This document shows, in pieces, positions 1 through 10,400 of a DNA stretch of 64,000 nt. Source of the stretch: Bretschneidera sinensis (Eukaryota > Streptophyta > Magnoliopsida > Brassicales > Akaniaceae); contig JALCZK010000213.1 in assembly GCA_023935145.1 (NCBI GenBank), positions 62,001 to 126,000 of the forward strand, in the 5' to 3' direction. Each line of letters begins with the position of its first letter. The first letter of the stretch is position 1. Position numbers and translations under genes: made by a program. A model generated the notes under the pieces. The model had not been told where the DNA came from and made no database searches. It was given only the letters and a program-made list of their open reading frames with translations.

Positions 1-488
1 AGAACATCTGCGTGATGGGAGCAGTTGAGGTGCTCACGCGATCGGCAGTGCAAGGCCAAGATCATAGATTGGGAGAGGATGAAGAAGAAGATGAAGGGTC
101 ACTTTCTTCCTTTTGGCTACACTCAAACCTTATTTCAGTGACTTCATTCGTTGAGGCAAGGCACGAGATCGGTGGATGATTACACGGAGGAGTTCTATCA
201 ATTGATAGCCCAAAATGATTTATCTGAGACAGAAGAGAAGATGGTGGCAAGGTATTTGGGGGATTACGACAGCCCCTGCAGGATATCTTTAGCCTTCACT
301 CATTAGGGACCGTTTCTGAAGCATACCAGCGTGCACTTGCAGTGGAAAAACAGCAGAACATGAGGCCAATGAACCGAAGCAGCGATCAAAACAGTCAGTC
401 AGTTCGCCATCAGGAATTATGTCCTGCCCAGCAGCCACCCCAAGGTAACCCTAGCTCAAATATTAGATGTTTCAGATGTGATGAATAG

Positions 489-2081
489 GGACATAAAGCG
501 ATTGAGTGCAGGAAGCCTGTTAGTCAGAAGGGCAAAAATCTCCTAATTGAGGACGACGTGGTAGACGAAACTGAGGAGATTAGAGAGCCTGTGTATGACG
601 ATGATGAAGATAGAGATGTTGGGTATGTGAAACAGAAGATTGCAAAGAGAACGAAAGAATTTGTTGATCTTGATGAGAAGGAAGTTGTTTATGATGGGGA
701 GCGATTGGAGGATCAGAGGCTTATTGATGACATCAGTAAGCACAATAATGCAGTGTTGCATTTGTTGGTCCGAAAATCTGTAAAAGTTTGGGCTAGGCCA
801 GTTGGGAAGAATTTTGAATTATCCATTGTGTCCCCAAAGTTGAACGATAGAAGAAATTACGATGCTCCTGGGGAGAACAATAGGAGACACTATGATGCCT
901 GTGAAGAAAACGATATGAGAGTTTATAAAGTTAATCAAGAAATTGTACCAAGGAAGCCTCCTGATAGGCATTTCTCTTTGGAGCCAATCATAATTAGTCC
1001 CAAGATTGAATTACCATCAGTGATTTTGGATATGTTTAATTCCACTTTTGATGGATTAGATAGCAGGAATTACCTAGTCAGGTCCAGGGAGGGTACAGGA
1101 GGAGTTTATTTCATATTGGATTCATCAGGCCAGAAATTTGTTACTGTTTTTAAGCCAATTGATGAGGAACCATTGGTAGTGAACAACCCTCAGAGGTTGC
1201 CATTGTCACCAAATGGTGAAGGGTTAAAGAAGGGAATGAGAGTCAGAGAAGAAGCACTTGGGGAAGTTGCTGCTTACATATTGGATCATCCGAAGAGCGG
1301 GCGCCGCTCGTTATTTGGTTATGAGAAGGGCTTTTCTGGGGAAATAAAATCCAAGACTGGGTCATTACATGTGTTTATGGAGAATGATGGTGGTTGTGAG
1401 GATATGTGTCCTGTAGCATTCCCAGTTGAGGAAATCATTGACTACATAAAATCACTTGATGCTGAAGAAGATATCGCTCTTCTGGAATTCCATGGATGGG
1501 ACGTACCACTTGAATGTGCCCGTACACTCCGCATCTCCACCATGCTCTTGAAGAAAGGAGTTGAAAAAGAGCCGACTCCTTTTGATATTGGAAGCATAAT
1601 GTGCAGAGAAACCTTGACAAAGGAATCTATCCATGAGCAGGTGAAGCTGGTCATTCACAAGAGTAATGCCAAGTACAAGGTTCAGAGCGACAGACACCGT
1701 CGTCAGGTACTTTTTGATGTTGGTGATTTTGTTTGGGCGGTATTAACTCGTGATCGTTTTCCTATGGGAGATTATAATAAACTTAAGGAGCGAAAGATTG
1801 GACCCTGTGAGATCCTGCAGAAGATCAATGATAACACCTACAGACTACGCCTACCCAGTCATTTGAGGACTTCTGATGTCTTTAATGTGAAACACCTGAG
1901 TCCTTGTTTTGGGGATTCTGATGAGGCTATTGTGAACTTGAGGACGAGTTTTTTCCAACCCGGGGCGACTGATGCAGGAGGATCCAAGTCAGATGATGCT
2001 GAGTTGTCTGATAGCACATTGTTGGCACTGAGATACCTTGAGTTGGCAGATCAACGCAAAGATAGCAAGTGGGCTACCTAG
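489..2081 (+). CDS. chimeric ORF: gag tail - PI4K-gamma segment - integrase C-terminus
   Basis: This stop-to-stop frame runs 531 codons from just after an in-frame TAG (486-488) inside the gag zinc knuckle to TAG at 2079-2081. There is no ATG at its start; the first in-frame ATG lies about 140 codons in, so translation would need gag initiation plus readthrough, or an internal start. Parts in order: gag linker with an acidic VYDDDED stretch; a ubiquitin-like segment (KEVVYDGERLEDQRLIDD); the start of a PI3/4-kinase domain (GGVYFILDSSGQKFVTVFKPIDEEP, then VAAYILDHP); a jump from AFPVEE straight to IDYIKSLDAEED; the PI4K-gamma C-terminal stretch (FHGWDVPLECARTLRISTMLLKKGVE); then the integrase tail (VGDFVWAVLTRDRF, DVFNVKHLSPCFG). 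The kinase catalytic and metal-binding loops are missing, so kinase activity is not expected. Expression is unknown. Confidence 0.7.
   Translation, partial: GHKAIECRKPVSQKGKNLLIEDDVVDETEEIREPVYDDDEDRDVGYVKQKIAKRTKEFVDLDEKEVVYDGERLEDQRLIDDISKHNNAVLHLLVRKSVKVWARPVGKNFELSIVSPKLNDRRNYDAPGENNRRHYDACEENDMRVYKVNQEIVPRKPPDRHFSLEPIIISPKIELPSVILDMFNSTFDGLDSRNYLVRSREGTGGVYFILDSSGQKFVTVFKPIDEEPLVVNNPQRLPLSPNGEGLKKGMRVREEALGEVAAYILDHPKSGRRSLFGYEKGFSGEIKSKTGSLHVFMENDGGCEDMCPVAFPVEEIIDYIKSLDAEEDIALLEFHGWDVPLECARTLRISTMLLKKGVEKEPTPFDIGSIMCRETLTKESIHEQVKLVIHKSNAKYKVQSDRHRRQVLFDVGDFVWAVLTRDRFPMGDYNKLKERKIGPCEILQKINDNTYRLRLPSHLRTSDVFNVKHLSPCFGDSDEAIVNLRTSFFQPGATDAGGSKSDDAELSDSTLLALRYLELADQRKDSKWAT
620..1630 (+). 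pseudogene. captured, intron-free fragment of a PI4K-gamma (ubiquitin-like domain kinase) gene
   Basis: The residues match the plant type II phosphatidylinositol 4-kinase gamma family, which carries N-terminal ubiquitin-like domains before the kinase domain. The segment reads through without introns, so it was probably taken from a spliced transcript. The 5' junction is near 619-625: upstream is shared with the gypsy copy at 53969-54015. The 3' junction is near 1628-1634, where TATCCATGAGCAG is shared with the gypsy copy at 56910. An internal deletion removed the kinase core between the AFPVEE and IDYIKSLD motifs. The family call is firm; the particular paralogue cannot be named. Confidence 0.82.
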
Positions 2082-2462
2082 ACCGATTTACATCGTTTAG
2101 CGGGTCACGGGCTAAGATCGAGTCTCGAAGACCTTAGTCTGATTGGAAACGGGCTTCTGGGCAAAACTCAAATTTAAGTGTTGTCGTTTTTAAGCCAAAA
2201 AACGACGTTTAGGCCTTCAATTTGGCAGTTTTCAGTTTTTAGGAAACCTTTTATTTTATTTGCAATTACTTTAAATTCGGCCTTAATTTAATTTTCCTAT
2301 TTTAGTTTGACCTTATAAATAAGGTTTTAGGGTTTAGTAAACATCATTATTGATTTGCATAATTTTGAATAAAATTCAGAGTTGTTCCTTTGTTGTCTTC
2401 TAGGGTTTTTTCTCTTGTGTTATTTTCTTCCCAGTGAATTATCTGTTGAAAACTAGCCTGCA
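2082..2462 (+). repeat. 3' LTR-like end of the left Ty3/gypsy fragment
   Basis: The stretch after the integrase stop matches 57358-57703 downstream of the other gypsy copy, including a TATAAATAAG box at 2314-2323 and the terminal GCCTGCA. The exact 5' edge of the LTR is not defined because no second LTR of the same element lies in the window. Homology between the two copies stops after CTGCAG, where unrelated flanks begin. Confidence 0.6.
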
Positions 2463-2473
2463 GCATAGAGATT

Positions 2474-5400
2474 TCAACCAAAAAGGCTATAGAAACATTA
2501 ACATACTTCTATGGATTTTTGGGGGGAGAATTAAAGTTATAAGACCACTTTTTACAAGGCCTTAATTTGGATCAACACGTGTGCCCTTCAATTTTCACTA
2601 ATCAAGTCTGCATACATTCTTTCCTTACCAGAAGAACAGGTTCTATACATTGTTTCAATTCTCATTTCAAGCTTTGTTATTCGTTATATGCTTGGACTTC
2701 TCCTCATGCTCTAATTTTTCTTAAATTACATACTGCTTTGGATAAGTTGACATTTCCTTAGCAAACTATATAAGCATATGAAGACCAATATCAAACCAGC
2801 AAAACTCACTGTTAACATTAGTTTGTTATAATCATGAAAATTGTATGTCTATGGATTTCCAGTCAAAATAGAGTTACTGTGTGGAATATCTATGATGCTA
2901 GACATAGATTGAAAATTTTACGGGGTCAAATTAATAGAATAGTACATGGGAAGAGGAATTTATGGTTTAGGATGAGATTAAATTATTAAAACCCTTATTA
3001 TGATAATCCATCTCTTACCAAATTCAAATTATTAGAAGACAGGGAATCACTTGATGAGAAATTATTAGTAAAAGACTTAAGATAGGCATCGAAGCTAGCT
3101 ATCTGTTTGAATGAAAGTTAACCAATTAAACATACCTGTGTATGACCCAAGGTAGGAGTTACAGTACTTTAAATCACTCCTGCGTCAACTAGCTGTTGAA
3201 TGCCAGAAGAATATAAAAAACATAAGATAAAATGCCTCGTCATTCTAATGGAGATATCCACCTAAAATTTTAACTAAAAAAAGAATGAAAGAGAAAGAAA
3301 AGTATTACCTCTACTAGTCGAATGAATAAATCAAGCTCTGTCTTGTGATCAAGTAACAAAGCTAGTGATCCATTGCAGAGAGAAATCAAGCTCACTTGTA
3401 AAGAGAAATTGAGCAAGAGAGATCATGATATCAAGCAAGAATGAATGGAAGTAAGGTCCATGATGAGATCAAGAGTGACTGAGAGCAGAGAGAGGGAGCT
3501 GATAGAGAATAGGGTGAACTTGATATTTTCCACCTTTTTTTGACCTTATCTTCTTCTTTTATCTCTTCATTTATAACACCTACTTTCTGATTTTTGAGAA
3601 ACTCAACGATTTTAACAGCTAGTATAGACCATTTCGGCTTCAGCAGTTGTCAAAACTGCTGATGTTATCTAACTTGCTTGTGGAGGGGGTTGATAAAACC
3701 TCGGATAGCCATTCCCCAATGAATTATCTCTCCCAGCTAGTGATGCTCGAGTTGGACAACAAAAAAACAAGCAACAACATCAAAGATAGTGAAAAGATTC
3801 AAAGAAACAATGTAAGGATAAAGAGGGCATAAGCTTTATTTATTATTCGCAGTACACTGAGGTAATGATTTGTTAAATAACATGTACTACATAATCTTCA
3901 CTTACAAAATGCACAAATATAACTCCTTTTAATTCTAGTTAGCTTCCCTCTCATCCTTTTCTTTCACTTTTTTTTTTCTTTTGCCTTCATTCCTTGCTGA
4001 ACAACTTTTTTGGCATCTCTTACTCAGTTCATGAGATAATGAAATGCTAGCACTTAGGACAATGTCACATGAGTTACCTCTTGTCTTCCATTGATGGAAA
4101 CTAAGCTCTCAACATAAATGATAAGCTTCATTGTATAGTCATACAAAGGGATTTGCAGATTTTTAAGCTCTTGAGTGTTAGGGTCATACAACACTAGTTG
4201 GTGATCATTGTTTTCCATGAACACCCTACCATTCTTCCAAAACCCTAGTAACCTCTCAATTCCCAAAATGGGTCCAATTGTCAGTTGTTTAACCCAAGAT
4301 TCTTTAACACCAAGTTCCTTCAATACCCATACGTCATAGCATTTCTTTATAGCCTTGAACGTATGAATGATTGCAGCAGGACATCCATCAAAAGACGTAA
4401 TATACCAATCATGATCGAACCATGAAACTCCAACATATTTATCGTCCGGAAAGCTTGTGGTGGTGATCAATGTGATAATCATCCCAGGGATATGGAATTT
4501 CTCTCCATGAATGATTACTTAGGTTGTATATCTCTGTTCATAAATTTGTCAACATCTTCAATGGTAAAATTTGTAATAAATCTTAGAACCATAAAATCAT
4601 TAGTTTTTGAATTAAAACCGAATCCAACAGCATCCATAGAAGGGTTATCATGGGTTTCAGTTAGGAGGGAACATTTTACAGTGGATTCAGGGAGAAGCTT
4701 GAATTCTTTGGTTGCCGGATTCCATAGGCAAGCCTATCGCAATCCATCAAACAGACGATGCAGTTAACAGGACCAATAACAGTCGAACCAAATAACCAAT
4801 CATTGGTGAAGGGCATGTAAATATTCTCTTTTGCAGAGATATGAAATACATAGGATAAACACGAAAATTGTTTTCACACAGTCGTCCGTCGCAAGAAAAC
4901 TGTTGAACGAGCATATAAGAATTGGCTTTGTTATGGCCGTTTACGGCGTTTTGCTTGAGATGATGGGTGGTTATAAAATTAGAGTTTTGAAAATGAGCAC
5001 ATTAAGGTTTGGAAACACACCTAAATCGAAGCAATGATTTCACAGGAAGCCTCAGCTGGATGTCCATCACAACGTCTTCTGGAAAATGATCGTTGCTATT
5101 TTTTCCCATCTTTTTTAGGTTTTAGGTATAGAGTAAAGTTTTTTTTTTTTTTTTTTTCAATTGTATTTATCTTTGAAATGTTAGTATTTCAAATGGAAGA
5201 AGTGTTTGATATCTATTCTTTACCAAGACCGATTCTAAAACTAAGTTTAGATTTGAAACGAAAATGAACCATAACCAGCCCAAAGCTTGCTTTCCTCTTC
5301 TTTTATTATTAATTGGAAATTTGGTTGGAAGCCCAGTTTTATTTAAACATAAAAGTTCATGGGCTTTAGCCCATCTAATAATTGCTCAATTTGCAGTTTA

Positions 5401-5500
5401 TGTTTTCAGTTTTCAAACAGCTGACTTGTAGGTTCAATATTCAATAACACTCCGTTAAGAGAATTATTTTTGGAAAAATGCTGAGTCACGTATTTTTCTC
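2474..5500 (-). repeat. SLF module L0 (partial direct copy of module L)
   Basis: This block repeats the SLF-B neighbourhood: 2780-3830 matches 10700-11740, and 3830-5480 matches 11750-13560, with the same strand order. Its left end (2474-2760) matches the reverse complement of 62390-62520 and 44570-44690, sequence that arm L lacks. It holds the broken SLF-A. The stretch 2474-4040 has no supportable gene, only short conserved ORFs of unknown meaning. The right end at about 5500 joins RNase 3' flank. Confidence 0.85.
4054..5109 (-). pseudogene. SLF-A: broken S-locus F-box-like gene
   Basis: It aligns along its length with the intact SLF-B (11967-13190). The start ATG (5109-5107) and the C-terminal 130 or so residues (4450-4054, from TTTSFPDD to THVTLS) are kept. 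In between, about 130 bp are lost near 4482 (joining sequence that is 12379 and 12507 in SLF-B), about 50 bp are lost near 4835 (the region encoding the NMDEEIIITAK stretch), and small indels break the F-box half. No frame longer than 142 codons remains, so no functional F-box protein is expected. It is convergent with nothing; the T2 RNase lies about 580 bp upstream of its start on the same strand. Confidence 0.9.
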
Positions 5501-5684
5501 AAACATACTGCAGAAACAAAAAAAGGAAGAGACGCACAACTAAACCTGCTGCAAAACAAGTGGTGCAGCAGAATCCAGACCCAACCACAAACTAGAACAT
5601 ATTACACCACCTTTGTAGCACCAACCCTCACTTCTAAAAAACCTCACCACAGTGCTATTTAAACTCTGTTGTCCCCTTCTCCTC

Positions 5685-6602
5685 TTAACTAGGAGGAAAT
5701 ATTATCAGATCATTTTTATTACAACCAGAATAGTTCTTTTTGAAATTTACAAGGTTTGGAAATGTTTTCGGATCAATGCAAATATAGATTTCCCACAATT
5801 GAAGTGTTTCAGTTGCATTTTGATTACATACCACCTCTGGTTTGGACCCCAAACTTTGCTGGATGGTGTTCATAATTGATTCCGCACTATATTTTGTATT
5901 CGCATCAGGGAAAATGTTACCTGCAAACAAAGAAAATAAAATGAATGAAAAGAAAGAAATTGATTATACTTAAAAACTCCAAGATAAATATATTGAGTTG
6001 CTTCTCATTACCATTGGCCAAGATTTGTAGTAGAACATGCTTCTTTACCAATGACAAGCTTTCCTGGTAATAACCTACAGGATTAGTAGCAAAATGGGAA
6101 CACTTTCCATGTGCTTCCCAGTCGTAGTTCCAAAACCTTTCGTTGAGCTTGTTGTCTATTAGATTGGGCCAATAGATGTCCAATACAGATACAAGGAGAT
6201 GGAGGCTTGCCTTCCCAAAAGGGAAAGAAAAAGAAAAAGAACAAAAAAAGATTAGATTCTACACTACTTTCATGACAGAAAGAAAAAATCAAAATAAGAA
6301 CATCAAATGGAAAATAAATTATTAATTTCTGCATATTTATATACATACTCGAGTTACAGTCGGAGTGGGTTTTTGGACGTGCAACTATTATATTTTTTAT
6401 ATTCCGGAACTGATGAACCATTGGGGAAATGTGGCCAAAGGCCATGAATGGTGAATAAATTTGGTAGCGGTGACAAACAAGTGTTTTTGTCATAAGTGCA
6501 GAATGCTTTCGGCCATTGAACACTAAACTTGTAGAAAATAAAATGTTGGCCATGAATAGAAGAAGTTGAGCACAGCATGATGGTGAAAAATAAAACAAGC
6601 AT
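5685..6602 (-). CDS. T2-family ribonuclease, S-RNase-like, three exons
   Basis: Proposed exons on the minus strand: 6602-6358, 6205-6012 and 5920-5685, giving 224 residues. Splice sites: donor GTAACT at 6357, acceptor GGCAAG at 6211-6206; donor GTAATG at 6011, acceptor TTTGCAG at 5927-5921; phases agree at both joins. A hydrophobic signal peptide covers about residues 1-18, pointing to secretion. Active-site block CAS I is FTIHGLWP (His53); block CAS II is FWNYDWEAHGKC (His114). At CAS II the usual Glu is Asp110 and the usual Lys is Ala113. NGSS and NAT are possible N-glycosylation sites. T2 RNases cut single-stranded RNA; in self-incompatibility the pistil form is imported into pollen tubes. 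Intron 1 sits in the hypervariable region, as in S-RNases; intron 2, downstream of CAS II, is more typical of S-like T2 RNases. It could therefore be an S-lineage relative rather than the allelic S-RNase. Exon edges are inferred, not tested. Confidence 0.8.
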
Positions 6603-6676
6603 TATTTTGATTAATCTCTCAAGTCTTAATAACTTTTTAAATATTTTCGATGAATTTAGAACTCTAATGGAATGGT

Positions 6677-6690
6677 TAATATATGCATGG
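6677..6690 (-). promoter_or_regulatory. possible TATA box of the T2 RNase gene
   Basis: On the minus strand the sequence GCATATATTAACC lies about 75-88 bp upstream of the RNase start codon, a normal spacing for a plant TATA box with a short leader. The region is AT-rich, so chance occurrence is possible. Confidence 0.3.
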
Positions 6691-6999
6691 TAGAAGAATA
6701 TTTTCGTGCAATTAATTAATTAAGCTTGCCGTGCGTATGTATTGAAGCTTACCAAACAAGGTTATAAGAAGTTTTAAAGTGGGTGCTAATTAAAGCAGTT
6801 CAAAAATTAGTATGGGAGATAAGAGATTCCACCTCAAACAAGGATAAAACCAAAAATTAATGTACAAGTAAACAAAAAAAGGACTTGAAAATAATGAAGA
6901 AAAACCGTGTGCTTTTTTCTGATACTGGTTGCAAAACTGTGTTGATGGATGAGATGAGGTTAAATTGAAGGAAGCAATTAATTAATTTGCGATGTTGCC

Positions 7000-7490
7000 T
7001 TACAAGGCTAAATTTTTGATTTGGATGGTAACATGGCCATGTTATTTGTATCAAAATTCTTAGTTAGATCCGTCTTAAACTAATAAATTACCTTTAATTA
7101 AGTTTATGTTTCTTATAAAACTCTACCATTAAGTTCATATATTAAGTAAGATTATTTTTAAAAGTAAACTATATTTAATGAATTGTAATATTAATTGTTA
7201 TTTTTTTTATAAATATTATACATATATACTAATATATATAGAAGGAATAGAATATTATATTTTCTTACTGACATTTCCAACTTGTAATATTGTAAGGCTA
7301 AATTTCGATTTGGATAGTAACACGGCCTCACTATTTTTATCAGAAATTCTTAGTTTTAGATCCGTCTAATATTAATAAATTACCTTTAAATTTATGTTTT
7401 TTTTTTAAAGAAAACTCTAATATTAAATTTATATATTAAGTAAGACCATTTTTTTAAAAGTAAACTATAATTTAATGAATAATAATATTA
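7000..7490 (+). repeat. two-copy tandem duplication, period about 290 bp
   Basis: The segments starting AAGGCTAAATTT at about 7002 and 7292 run in parallel through GATTTGGATRGTAACA, TTCTTAGTT, AGATCCGTCT, AATAAATTACCTTTAA, ATATATTAAGTAAGA and TTTAATGAAT. They differ by many small indels and substitutions, so the duplication is old. Confidence 0.75.
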
Positions 7491-10400
7491 AATTTCTTTA
7501 ACCTTTTAATTATAAAGGTCGGTGACCTTTTAAATCTTATGATGATTTTGGTATATATAAATTGCGTGACACCACTTCTTAGCTATATATATTAAGTGTT
7601 AATGAAATATTGGATGGAACATGAAATTACAGTACAAAATGGTGAAGCAAGGCGAGTTGCTTAATTAGTATAATGTGGACTAACATGCATACACACCTAA
7701 CCTAAACTTCGTTTACTTTTCAACAAATGGTATGTACGACTGTGTAGTTTTTCTCCAGGTGTGGTTTTGGTTAAGGTTTAGTATTGACCGCAAAAATAGT
7801 TCAGTAATAAATAACAATTGATTTGCAAGTGATTTAAATGCAATTTATGTATTTTTTATGTTAAGATGAGTATTTTAATAATATTAAGTGATTTACATGT
7901 AATTAAAGTATTTTCTTAATCTTTGTATTTTTTCAAATGAACTTCTAAATAAGACGGAGAGGATCATAATAAATAACAAAAATTACTAAATACCCATAAA
8001 ATAGTGTTGACCCAGTTCCTTTTATATTGCATTAAATATTTACTTATATCGGGTGTAAACCTCCATTTTTGTGTCGGGTGAAAATTTTATTGAGAATTTT
8101 ATTGGTAACGTCTGTACAACTACTATTCACGATATCAATAAAATTATCTAACAATTACAGTTAAAGTTTCGAATCTAATTAAAAATAAAAATTTACATTA
8201 TATCCAAATAAGAATTTCACCTGCAACGCGCTTTATTTCTTTTTCACTACATGAACATTTCGAGTAGTACAATCAATTGCCTAACTTTCTTGTTTCCATT
8301 TTCTTTTTTGGGATTGAGAGCAGGCGGCTAGACTTTCATGTTTCATTTTAATTTTATTTTCTTTCTCTCTCTCATCTTTTTTTTAAGATACAATTTCCCG
8401 TCTAAATTTTATCATATTCATAATTTTGCATGACTTTTTACTTTATATATCTGTGGCCGTAGTATGCTTGATAAAAATAAAAAGATACCACTTACATATA
8501 TGCTTTTTTTTCTTTCAATTATCTGAATATTTTATTTTAATTGATATATCTTATTTAGTTAATCGATTTAACCAATTAACCTAACCGTTTTAATCAAATT
8601 GATTAAAAATGATCTATTAATCAGTTTTAACCATTTAGTGAACACCCCTACCTATTGGTATTTTAATTTGCATGAACCTCTCCCGTGCCATTGACAAAAT
8701 CATTGCATTTCTTTGGTACAGAAGGGTAGGTAAAACTAAGCTAACTTGATCTAAAATGACTTTTAAAAGAGCGAAAACCTCGCACCTTCTAGTATTTTCA
8801 TGCATTTCGTATAAATAATTCGAATTTAATTATTGTCATCTTGTCATTGTATAAATACATTAAAAAGTAAATATTGAATTGTAATTATTAAGTGGTTATG
8901 TTAAGGGGTACCTAACAAATCATATAATTCCCAAGAGTTACATAAACAAAATTAAATATAATTACATTAATTTTATATTGATTGTGTCCAAATCAGGGTG
9001 TTTGGTTCAAATTAGAGGGCGAATAAAGAATCCAATCCGATCCCTAATCATGGAAAGTTTTTCCCACTAGAACCTTGGTGAGACTAATGCTACAATTTTT
9101 TTGATAAATTGTAATTGTTTGGCTGCAGAAATTTTATTTAGCGGTTAATTTAAAAATCTTTGTTTTCGATTATTCTCTTGATCAATATATAAAAAAATAT
9201 AGTAACTATTATATCTTTCTATAAAATATAAAACAAATTGTTTTCTCCTCTCTCTATCCAAATTGCATCATCAATCTCTCTCTTAACCTGAACTACATCG
9301 ATAGCTTTCTTCTTTCTCGTTCTCCTATGTTCTTTCAAATTTATGTTATTTTTGAGTTTAAGGATTGGATTAATTCTGGCTACCATTTCTCAATCTACAT
9401 GTCTTGGTCGGTCTCTCAGTGTCAGACACTTCTTCTTCTCCTCCTCTGCTATTCTACCCTACCCGCCTTTCTTTCTTTGATCTCATTGTCCATCTTTCTT
9501 TCTTCTCTGTTCTACTTGTCTCTGTTTTTCATCACTTCTTCAAGGGAAGCAGAAGGAGAATTGGACCCGCTGGGCTAGTTTATGTTCCTTTTTTTCTCGA
9601 GTAGTTGGGCTGGCTGCAAAAAAAATTTTTTGGTCAGATCTTCCAGTGAAAACGTGTATACCAAGTTGTTTTTATGATATTCAATTTCAAACATTTTGTT
9701 AAGACAACTAATTTAGGTATAACGTGTAGTGAATCATGTTTTTATGAGTGAGTTCTTCTGTATGAGAAAAAATCATTAATTCTTTTTTACCGACTAAAAC
9801 ACTACGGCTTTTAATTAAAAGACCACGATCCTCATCCTTTGTTATTCCTTATACGCTTGGACTTCTCCTCATGCTCTAATTTCCCTTAAATGACATACTG
9901 CTTTGGATAAGTTGACATTTCTTTGGCAAACTATGTGTCATCATATAAAATATAAGAACTAGAAAATGTCTTATTGATTTTCTTTCTTCTTCCCTAGTTC
10001 GTTCCCCTAAGCATTTTTACTACAATATGGGAAGGAGATTAAGGTGTTATCACGGAAACACCTATAAGTGTAGGGTATGTTTAACTAGGCCATACAACCA
10101 TTGAACTCGTGAGTAAGTTTTGACACGCTTAGTAGTGTACCAGTACATTTTGTTAAAGGTAAAAGAAACCATAGTTCTCAGCAAAAATTGAACTGTTGCG
10201 TGATAAATCCAGGTGAATTGACTAACTTACCACATGAATTCACATCTCTAGGGACAAATAACATGTTGCTTAAATATTTAAATATAAGTAGATTTTATAG
10301 GAGCATTGAAATGATTTCAGGCACATGCCATCACGTATCTTAATTTGGCTTGGGCACCATCACAAAATTCCTACAGTTCACTAGCATTCATAACATGACA

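Larger units (their letters stand above)
1..2462 (+). mobile_element. Ty3/gypsy retrotransposon fragment carrying a captured PI4K-gamma segment
   Basis: The fragment is cut by the window start. It contains a degenerate gag (about 1-520, with a gag-like stretch around [15 protein letters not shown] at 150-200 and a CCHC knuckle at 468-515), a captured host segment (about 620-1630), the integrase C-terminal tail (about 1630-2081) and a 3' LTR-like end finishing in CA at 2462. The gag and integrase ends match the second copy at 53969-57703 almost base for base, so protease, reverse transcriptase, RNase H and the integrase core were replaced by the host segment. The element is on the plus strand and abuts the SLF module that starts at about 2474. 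Confidence 0.85.
6603..9830. other. AT-rich intergenic region between T2 RNase and module L
   Basis: No supportable gene. It contains a diverged tandem duplication (about 7000-7200 and 7290-7490) and from about 7180 onward it is the outer part of the L arm, with inverted homology to 46640-47282 plus 52599-53968. The short frames at 9327-9604 are low-complexity Leu/Ser-rich and recur antisense at 46780-47207 without a convincing coding signal. Confidence 0.6.

Noticed and set aside
4802..5267. Plus-strand ORFs across SLF-A
   Set aside because: They are antisense to a decayed F-box gene and share no recognisable domain.
5652..5930. Plus-strand frames over the RNase last exon
   Set aside because: They are antisense shadows; the same antisense frame at 28996-29241 stays open only because the sequence is a copy.
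6083..6598. 171-codon minus-strand frame overlapping RNase exon 1
   Set aside because: It is a shifted frame across exon 1, intron 1 and part of exon 2; the RNase motifs are in the other frame with good splice sites.
9327..9604. 83- and 66-codon frames rich in Leu, Ser and Phe
   Set aside because: CT-rich low-complexity DNA; the inverted copy at 46780-47207 is open in different ways, without a shared protein.
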